This document shows positions 1-4,482 of a stretch of DNA of 5,080 nucleotides, in pieces. Positions within the stretch are counted from its first letter, which is position 1. Every line of letters begins with the position of its first letter. A program made the position numbers and the translations under genes. Source of the DNA: Pseudomonadota bacterium (GTDB lineage Bacteria; Pseudomonadota; Gammaproteobacteria; Xanthomonadales; Xanthomonadaceae). The DNA is taken from the NCBI GenBank assembly GCA_023439425.1, contig JAEXNZ010000101.1, positions 1-5,080 of the forward strand. The letters are read 5' to 3'. The notes below the pieces were generated by a model. It saw only the letters and a program-made list of their open reading frames with translations. It was not told the origin of the DNA and searched no databases.

Positions 1-31
1 ACGTCCGTGTAGCCTCGATCGCCGCATCCAT
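1..31 (-). CDS. Possible 5' end of a divergent gene (very tentative)
   Basis: Read on the minus strand, an ATG at 31-29 opens a frame that stays open to the window edge (MDAAIEATRT, ten codons). An in-frame GTG lies at 40-38. A purine-rich GGAGG-like stretch sits upstream on that strand at about 49-45; it is 4 nt from the GTG and 13 nt from the ATG, so neither spacing is ideal. A divergent gene would explain why no convincing + strand gene covers this end. Ten codons are far too few to identify a product, and the frame could be open by chance in DNA this GC-rich. The ATG also lies within a short perfect palindrome (21-36), which could be an operator or simply coincidence. Confidence 0.2.
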   Translation of the reverse strand, partial: MDAAIEATRT

Positions 32-36
32 GCGGC
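21..36. repeat. Short perfect inverted repeat
   Basis: The arms gccgcat (21-27) and atgcggc (30-36) are exact reverse complements with two bases between them. As a hairpin it would have a 6-bp stem and a 4-nt loop. There is no T-tract on either side, so it does not look like an intrinsic terminator. It overlaps the possible start of a divergent gene. Confidence 0.4.
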
Positions 37-64
37 TCACGCCCCCTCCAGCCCACCCCGAACC

Positions 65-87
65 GCCATCGACAGTGCGTCGGTGGC
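65..87. repeat. Inverted repeat in non-coding upstream region
   Basis: gccatcgac (65-73) pairs with gtcggtggc (79-87) over 9 bp with one G-T wobble (69/83) and a 5-nt loop. No U-tract follows in either direction, so a terminator is unlikely. It sits in the stretch between the window edge and the REP pair, where no coding sequence could be supported. Function unknown; chance pairing in GC-rich DNA is possible. Confidence 0.35.
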
Positions 88-117
88 CATGGCAAATCAA
101 ATGCACGTGGCCCCAGA

Positions 118-186
118 CACGTAGACCGGCAGCAGAGGGCTGTTCGCCTGGAACCAACAGCAGCCGGGCAAGCCCGGCTCTACGTG
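118..186. repeat. GTAG-type REP pair (SMAG-like), tail-to-tail
   Basis: The right half, read on the minus strand from 183, begins GTAGAGCCGGGC and contains a perfect 8-bp palindrome: agccgggc (162-169), AA, gcccggct (172-179). A GTAG head followed by such a palindrome is the form of the Stenotrophomonas maltophilia GTAG (SMAG) REP elements, which are thought to be mobilised in trans by RAYT transposases. The left half starts cacGTAGaccgg (118-129) on the + strand. Its first 8 bases are an exact inverted repeat of 179-186, and the match continues to 12 bp if C178 is bulged, but it lacks an equally good palindrome of its own. I read the unit as two elements with heads facing outward, the left one eroded. 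It lies upstream of the DUF2339 operon promoter region. Confidence 0.7.
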
Positions 187-209
187 ATCTTTGCAACCGC
201 AGTCGGGAA

Positions 210-238
210 CCTGCCGAACCGGGCACATCAGGTAGGAT
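210..238 (+). promoter_or_regulatory. Weak sigma70-like promoter candidate for the DUF2339 operon
   Basis: TAGGAT (233-238) matches the -10 consensus at four of six positions, and CCTGCC/CTGCCG at 210-216 is a poor -35 at 16-17 bp spacing. Transcription would start near 245, giving a leader of roughly 58 nt. An alternative TTGCAA (191-196) is a better -35 by sequence but lies too far from this -10. The assignment rests mostly on position and is uncertain. Confidence 0.25.
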
Positions 239-246
239 GACCCCGT

Positions 247-280
247 GCCGCAGGTACCCACCCTCGGGGAAGGGTGCGGC
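247..280 (+). promoter_or_regulatory. Potential stem-loop in leader of the DUF2339 operon
   Basis: gccgca (247-252) is the exact complement of tgcggc (275-280). Inside, ccct/aggg (261-264/271-274) or caccct/agggtg (259-264/271-276) can also pair. The structure ends 8 nt before the probable Shine-Dalgarno GAGGA (289-293). It could tune translation initiation or mRNA stability, but no known riboswitch or protein-binding motif is recognised. Confidence 0.35.
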
Positions 281-302
281 GATTGATCGAGGATGACGTG
301 GA

Positions 303-2948
303 ATGGAAGCGTTGATTGTCCTGGCCGTGCTGGTCCTGTTGGCCATGCCCGTGCTGCTGCTGGTGGCGTTGGTGATGATTGGTGGGCTGCGCCGGCGTGT
401 TGCTGCGCTGGAGGAGGCGCGCTACGCGACGGACGCTGCGACGGTGTCCGAACCGCCTGCGACCCAGGCATGGCGTGAAAGTGCGCCCGCCGTGCCGGAA
501 GTGCCGGCCGCGCCCGTGGTGCCGGTACCGGTGCCCGAAGCGGTTCCAACACCCGCTCCCGTCGCCGCCCGCGCCGCACCCCCGCCGCTGCCGCCGCGCG
601 CGCCGGTCACCCCGTCGGCACCTGCCGTCCCGCAGGGGCCAAACGTCATCGAACGCGCCATCGATACGGTCAAAGCCTGGTTCACCGAAGGCAACGTGCC
701 GGTCAAGATCGGCATGCTGGTGCTGCTGGCCGGTGTTGCCGCGCTGCTCAAGTACGCCAGTGACCAGGGTTGGCTCAATGCCCCCATCGAACTGCGCCTG
801 GCCGGTATTGCCGCCGGTGCGCTGGGCCTGCTGGTGTTCGGCTGGGTGCAGCGCGAGCGCCGGCGGTTGTTCGCGCTGGCGCTGCAGGGCGGGGCGATCG
901 GCATCCTGCTGCTCACCATCTTCGCCGCCTTCAAACGCTATGGGCTGCTCGATCCCGGCATTGCCTTCGGCTTCAGCGTGCTGCTGATCGCCGGCCTGGG
1001 CGTGCTGGCCGTGGTGCAGAACTCACGCACCTTGGCCGTGCTCGGCATCCTGGCCGGCTTCATGGCCCCGATCTGGCTGTCCACCGGCAGTGGCAACCAA
1101 GTGGCGCTGTTCTCGTATTACGCCGTGCTCAACGCCGCCATTCTCGCCATTGCCTGGTGGCGTCCGTGGCGCGTGCTCAACCTGCTCGGCTTTGCCTTCA
1201 CCTTCGGCATCGGCACCTTCTGGGGTGTGCTGCAGTACCACCCCGACAAGTTCGCCAGCACTGAACCGTTCCTGCTGCTGTTCTTTGTGTTCTACCTGGT
1301 CATTCCGCTGCTGTACGCGCGCCGCCAGCCGGCGGAGAAACGCGACCTCATCGACGGCAGCCTGGTGTTTGGCACCCCGTTGATCGCGTTCCTGCTGCAG
1401 GCCGGTATGCTGCACGACGACCGCCTGCTGCTGGCGTTGTGCGCGCTGGCGCTGGCGGCGCTGTACGCCGGCCTGGGCTGGGTGCTGATCCGTCGCGAGC
1501 GCTACGCCGCACTGGGCCAGTGCCATGCGGTGCTGGCCGTTGGCTTCGCCACGTTGGCGGTGCCACTGGCGCTGTCGGCGCGTGCCACCGCCAGCATTTT
1601 CGCGCTGGAAGGTGCCGGGCTGGTCTGGCTCGGCCTGCGCCAGCAGCGTCTGCTGCCGCAGATCGCCGGTGCCCTGCTGCAACTGGGCGCGGCGTTCGCG
1701 TTCGTGGTCGGTGCCGATTACTGGCGCTTCGACGGCACCGCCGTGGCCAATCCGACCTTCATGAGCGGGCTGCTGCTGGCCGTGGCCGGGTTTGCATCCG
1801 CCTGGAGCTGTCGCCGCGCCGACAAGGAGGCGCCGGCCATCGTCTACTACCTGTGGGGCCTGCTTTGGTGGCTGGGGACCTTCAGCCATGAAATCGGCCG
1901 CTTCGTCGCACGCAGCAGCGTGCCAGACGCGACGCTGGTGCTGGTGGCCGTCACTGCCTGGCTGGCGGCTGAAATGCACCGTCGCCAGCCGGCACGTGCG
2001 TTGGTGCTGACCACGCTGGTCATGCTGCTATGCGCGTTCCCGCTTGCGCTGCTGCAGGTGTACAGGCATGACCAGCCATTTGCGGGTTACGGCGCGCTGG
2101 CCTGGGCGGTGTTCGCCGTGCTGGGCATCCGCAGCCTGTGGTGTCTTCGCGCCGGTTCCGGACGTGCAGCGGTGTCCGCCCAGTTCGTCTGGTGGCTGTT
2201 GTGGCCTACCGTGTTGACCCTGACGGCCAATTGGCTGGCCCAGCGCTTCGCGCTGGCACAAGGCTGGGCACTGGCAACGGCGCTGCTGCCGTGGTTGCTG
2301 CTGGCGACCGTGTCGCTGTATCGCTGGCGCTGGCTGACGCTGCCGCTGGGCGAACACTTCGATGGCAGTCGTCCTGCGCTGCGCGGCACGTTGTTTGCGG
2401 TGTTGCTGGCGACCTGGTGCGGCTTCATGTTCGTCCCCGGCAGTGCTGCGCCGCTGCCCTGGGTGCCGCTGTTCAATCCATTGGAACTGGCTCAGCTGGC
2501 TGCGCTGGTGCTGGTCGCGCGCTGGCTCTGGGGTGAGCCCGAAACTCCGGAGATGAAGGCCCAGCGCATCCCGCTGCTGGCGGTGGCAGGCTTCGCCATG
2601 CTGACCAGCATTACCCTGCACGCCGTACACCATTGGGGCGGAGTGGCCTGGAATGAGCAGTTGTGGTCCTCCACGCTGGCCCAGACCAGCCTGACCGTGG
2701 TCTGGAGCGTGTTGGGCGTGATCAGCTGGGTGTGGGGCTCGCGGCGTGGCCAGCGCGCCCTGTGGCTGGCCGGTGCGGTACTGATGGGCGTGGTGCTGGC
2801 CAAGCTGGTGCTGATCGACCGCCAGCACCTGGGCAACCTGCTCGGCATTGCCTCGTTCATCGCCTACGGCCTGTTGTGCACGGTCGTGGGCTACCTGGCA
2901 CCGGCTCCGCCGCGCGCCGCCGAATCTGCTGTGGAGAATGCACCGTGA
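303..2948 (+). CDS. DUF2339 family polytopic membrane protein
   Basis: An 881-residue inner-membrane protein of unknown function. Residues 3-27 form an N-terminal membrane helix followed by RRR (30-32), so the following part is predicted cytoplasmic: a short charged helix (30-45) and a Pro/Ala-rich linker (about 51-112). From about 134 to 866 hydrophobic segments follow almost without break, about 25 by eye. Family-like features are LLKYASDQGWL (148-158), LGILAGFMAPIWLSTGSGNQVALF (247-270; the same block recurs in other DUF2339 proteins), a conserved-looking HAVHHWGG (773-780) and the C-terminal KLVLIDRQHLGNLLGIASF block (834-852). No enzyme motif is recognised. The ATG at 303 is preceded by GAGGA (289-293, 9-nt spacing); the overlapping ATG at 293 is in another frame. 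The stop overlaps the DUF3999 start. Family call is from memory of the fold pattern, with high confidence; function is unknown. Confidence 0.9.
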   Translation: MEALIVLAVLVLLAMPVLLLVALVMIGGLRRRVAALEEARYATDAATVSEPPATQAWRESAPAVPEVPAAPVVPVPVPEAVPTPAPVAARAAPPPLPPRAPVTPSAPAVPQGPNVIERAIDTVKAWFTEGNVPVKIGMLVLLAGVAALLKYASDQGWLNAPIELRLAGIAAGALGLLVFGWVQRERRRLFALALQGGAIGILLLTIFAAFKRYGLLDPGIAFGFSVLLIAGLGVLAVVQNSRTLAVLGILAGFMAPIWLSTGSGNQVALFSYYAVLNAAILAIAWWRPWRVLNLLGFAFTFGIGTFWGVLQYHPDKFASTEPFLLLFFVFYLVIPLLYARRQPAEKRDLIDGSLVFGTPLIAFLLQAGMLHDDRLLLALCALALAALYAGLGWVLIRRERYAALGQCHAVLAVGFATLAVPLALSARATASIFALEGAGLVWLGLRQQRLLPQIAGALLQLGAAFAFVVGADYWRFDGTAVANPTFMSGLLLAVAGFASAWSCRRADKEAPAIVYYLWGLLWWLGTFSHEIGRFVARSSVPDATLVLVAVTAWLAAEMHRRQPARALVLTTLVMLLCAFPLALLQVYRHDQPFAGYGALAWAVFAVLGIRSLWCLRAGSGRAAVSAQFVWWLLWPTVLTLTANWLAQRFALAQGWALATALLPWLLLATVSLYRWRWLTLPLGEHFDGSRPALRGTLFAVLLATWCGFMFVPGSAAPLPWVPLFNPLELAQLAALVLVARWLWGEPETPEMKAQRIPLLAVAGFAMLTSITLHAVHHWGGVAWNEQLWSSTLAQTSLTVVWSVLGVISWVWGSRRGQRALWLAGAVLMGVVLAKLVLIDRQHLGNLLGIASFIAYGLLCTVVGYLAPAPPRAAESAVENAP
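2933..2948 (+). promoter_or_regulatory. Translational coupling site: RBS and GTGA stop/start overlap
   Basis: GGAGA (2933-2937) lies 7 nt before the GTG at 2945-2947, and that GTG shares bases with the upstream TGA stop (2946-2948) in a 4-nt GTGA overlap. The good Shine-Dalgarno plus a signal peptide beginning exactly here fixes the start of the downstream gene. The arrangement favours re-initiation by ribosomes finishing the DUF2339 frame, hence matched synthesis of the two proteins. Confidence 0.8.
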
Positions 2949-4306
2949 ATCGTGTCTGCCACGTCCTGACCGGACTTTTTCTGTTCGCCGCGCCATTGCT
3001 TGCGTTGGCCGACGACGCGCGCCAGATCTATCGCGAGCAGTGGCCGTTGCAGCTGTCTGCGCCGCAGGCCGGTGCGTACAAACTCACGCTCGGCGAAGCC
3101 CAGTACCGCAGTGCGGTGTCGCCGCAGTTGAAGGACATCCAGATCTTCAACGCACAGGGTCAGCCGCTGCCCGCTGCGCTGTTCAGTGCCGAGCAACCCG
3201 TGGCGCAGCTCACGCCGCTGCAGCCGCTGCCCTGGTTCGCGCTGCCTGTGCAGGGTAGTGCGGGTGGCGATGACCTGCAGTTGCTGACCGAGCGCAACAC
3301 CGACGGCAGTGTGCGCCGCGTGGAAGCGCGTCTGGGGCGCACCGGCAGCAGCGCGCAGCCTGGCGGCTGGCTGGTTGACGCCAGCAAGCTGGACGCAGCG
3401 CTGCAGGCGCTGCGGCTGGACTGGCAGTCCGGACCGGCAGTGCAGTTGCGCGTGCGCGTGGATGTCAGCAACGACCTGCAGAACTGGCAGCTGATCAATG
3501 ACGACGTTCCGTTGGTGGACCTTGCCCAGGACGGCAATCGCCTGCAGCAGCGCCGCGTCTTCATCGGCCGCGAAGCGAAGTACATCCGCATCCTGCCCGC
3601 TTCCATCGGCACGCTGCCGGTACTGTCGGCCGTGCAGGCCGAACCGATGTCGACGCTGCAGGCCATCGACTGGCAATGGCGTTCGCTGCCGGGCAAGGCG
3701 GGTGCGCCGGGCGAGTTCGAGTACGTGCTCGACGGACGCTTCCCGGTGGCACAGGTGGATATCGCCACGGCCGACAACAGCGTGGTGCAGTGGACCCTGC
3801 TCAGCCGTGACGATCCCGCCCAGCCGTGGCAGGTGCGTGCGGGACCCTGGGTGGCCTACCAGTTGCAGGACAGCGCGCAGCGGCGGCAGTCGCAGGCACA
3901 GGCGCTGCCCGTGCCAACCCGTGACCGTTACTGGAAGCTCACCGCTGCCCAGGGGCAGCCGGCGCAGGCTCCGACGTTGAAGCTGGGCTACCAGCCAGAG
4001 ACGCTGGTGTTCCTCAGCCAGGGCGAGCCGCCGTTCACGGTGGCGGCCGGAAGCGTGCGCGCGGCACGTACCGACGCGCCGGTGGGTACGGTGCTCGCGC
4101 AACTGCGCGAACAGCAGGGAGCGCAGTGGCAGCCCGCGCTGGCTACCGTGCAGGGGGCTGCGCAGACACTGGGCGGCGACGCCGCAGTGCAGCCCGAACG
4201 TGACTGGAAGCGTTGGCTGCTGTGGGGGTTGCTGGTGCTGGGTGTGCTGATTGTCGGAGGCTTTGCGGTGACCTTGCTGCGTCAGAAGCCATCGGCGGCC
4301 CCGTGA
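2945..4306 (+). CDS. DUF3999 family protein, tail-anchored periplasmic protein
   Basis: A 453-residue protein of unknown function, starting at GTG. Residues 1-22 look like a signal peptide (hydrophobic VLTGLFLFAAPLLALA, then DDARQ, with an ALA cleavage site). A long hydrophilic, beta-rich region (23-422) should lie in the periplasm. One membrane helix (about 424-444) follows, flanked by WKRW and ending in a short RQKPSAAP tail. Two stretches look related: about 160-218 (RVDVSNDLQNWQLIND ... KYIRIL) and about 268-332 (VDIATADNSVVQWTLLSRDD ... RYWKL). They resemble galactose-binding-like beta-sandwich repeats, which is an inference. A start further upstream in this frame would run through the DUF2339 gene and bury the signal peptide, so GTG 2945 is preferred. 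Adjacency of DUF2339 and DUF3999 genes is known from other proteobacteria, which supports the call. The stop codon lies inside a REP palindrome. Confidence 0.85.
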   Translation: MNRVCHVLTGLFLFAAPLLALADDARQIYREQWPLQLSAPQAGAYKLTLGEAQYRSAVSPQLKDIQIFNAQGQPLPAALFSAEQPVAQLTPLQPLPWFALPVQGSAGGDDLQLLTERNTDGSVRRVEARLGRTGSSAQPGGWLVDASKLDAALQALRLDWQSGPAVQLRVRVDVSNDLQNWQLINDDVPLVDLAQDGNRLQQRRVFIGREAKYIRILPASIGTLPVLSAVQAEPMSTLQAIDWQWRSLPGKAGAPGEFEYVLDGRFPVAQVDIATADNSVVQWTLLSRDDPAQPWQVRAGPWVAYQLQDSAQRRQSQAQALPVPTRDRYWKLTAAQGQPAQAPTLKLGYQPETLVFLSQGEPPFTVAAGSVRAARTDAPVGTVLAQLREQQGAQWQPALATVQGAAQTLGGDAAVQPERDWKRWLLWGLLVLGVLIVGGFAVTLLRQKPSAAP

Positions 4307-4328
4307 CGACCAACGGTCGTCACCTACC
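4303..4328 (-). repeat. GTAG-REP (SMAG-like) copy A, containing the DUF3999 stop codon
   Basis: gtgacgacc (4303-4311), loop aac, ggtcgtcac (4315-4323) is a perfect 9-bp palindrome. Read on the minus strand, its head GTAG is at 4327-4324. The TGA stop of the DUF3999 gene (4304-4306) lies within the left arm. No T-run follows, so it is not a standard intrinsic terminator, though REPs at gene ends can stabilise mRNA 3' ends or promote termination. Confidence 0.8.
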
Positions 4329-4342
4329 GGTTTCCTCCGACG

Positions 4343-4369
4343 GGTAGGTAACGACCGTTGGTCGTTACC
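4343..4369 (+). repeat. GTAG-REP (SMAG-like) copy B, head-to-head with copy A
   Basis: The GTAG head is at 4344-4347. The arms ggtaacgacc (4347-4356) and ggtcgttacc (4360-4369) form a perfect 10-bp stem with a GTT loop. Relative to copy A the third arm pair changes from G:C to A:T on both sides, keeping the stem intact. Copies A and B face each other across a 14-nt spacer (4329-4342), and together can form a 26-position intermolecular-type stem with one wobble and one mismatch. Confidence 0.85.
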
Positions 4370-4388
4370 CGGTGGTCGTCATTGGCCG

Positions 4389-4413
4389 GCAGGTACCGAC
4401 CGTTGGTCGATAC
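4389..4413 (+). repeat. Degenerate GTAG-REP copy C (GCAG head)
   Basis: gtaccgacc (4393-4401), loop GTT, ggtcgatac (4405-4413) pairs at eight of nine positions, with the mismatch at C4396/A4410. The core CGACCGTTGGTCG is shared with copies A and B. The head is GCAG (4389-4392) instead of GTAG, suggesting an older, decayed copy. It is in the same orientation as copy B and ends 8 nt before the pgk -10 element, so it covers the -35 region. Confidence 0.7.
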
Positions 4414-4427
4414 GCGTTCGCTACAAT
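4399..4427 (+). promoter_or_regulatory. Probable pgk promoter
   Basis: TACAAT (4422-4427) matches the sigma70 -10 consensus at five of six positions and lies 55 nt upstream of the pgk start. No good -35 is present: at 16-18 bp spacing the sequence is CCGTTG/ACCGTT/GACCGT, all inside REP copy C, while TTGGTC (4403-4408) is only 13 bp away. Transcription would begin around 4433-4435. Confidence 0.55.
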
Positions 4428-4436
4428 GGGCGCTGC

Positions 4437-4463
4437 GCGCCGTGCGCGGCGCCTTTCCTTTTC
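4437..4463 (+). terminator. GC-rich hairpin with pyrimidine tract, at the 5' end of the pgk leader (terminator-like)
   Basis: gcgccg (4437-4442), loop tgcg, cggcgc (4447-4452) forms a perfect 6-bp GC stem, followed by a T/C-only tract (4452-4463, seven Ts of twelve). It resembles an intrinsic terminator with a weak U-tract. It could end transcripts running through from the DUF2339/DUF3999 operon. If transcription starts at about 4434, the same hairpin would be the first structure of the pgk mRNA, where it could instead protect the 5' end or attenuate. The sequence does not decide between these. Confidence 0.35.
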
Positions 4464-4482
4464 CGTCAAGAGCTGCTGCCCC

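Noticed and set aside
85..112. Imperfect inverted repeat ggccatg/cgtggcc around an AT-richer core
   Set aside because: Seven pairs including a wobble in GC-rich DNA, with no gene start positioned to use it; not distinguishable from chance.
30..296. 88-codon + strand open frame in the upstream region
   Set aside because: No ribosome-binding site, Pro/Arg-rich composition typical of chance frames in GC-rich DNA, and it reads straight through the REP pair and the promoter/leader region.
97..579. 160-codon minus-strand frame across the DUF2339 start
   Set aside because: Antisense to the real N-terminal coding region and through the REP pair; low-complexity Pro/Ala/Arg product with no recognisable domain.
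1023..1979. 318-codon minus-strand frame within the DUF2339 gene
   Set aside because: Antisense shadow: Gln/His/Arg-rich composition is what the complement of Leu/Ala/Val membrane codons gives, and no domain or RBS is seen.
2938..2940. ATG next to the DUF2339 stop as start of the second gene
   Set aside because: It is in a different frame, leading to an Arg/Ala-rich product that ends by 3258, not to the DUF3999 protein.
2663..2944. Upstream extension of the DUF3999 frame
   Set aside because: It overlaps well-supported DUF2339 membrane coding sequence and would bury the signal peptide; GTG 2945 has a good RBS and overlaps the upstream stop.
2028..2996. 322-codon minus-strand frame
   Set aside because: Same antisense shadow effect over DUF2339; Gln/Arg/His-rich, no family features.
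2891..4102. 403-codon minus-strand frame antisense to the DUF3999 gene
   Set aside because: Long because of GC-rich codon structure; product is Arg/Gln/His-rich without domains, whereas the + strand has signal peptide, anchor and family features.
4303..4413. CRISPR-like array from the three similar palindromes
   Set aside because: Copies are in mixed orientation, irregularly spaced, diverged and have GTAG heads; this is the REP pattern, with no unique spacers of constant length.
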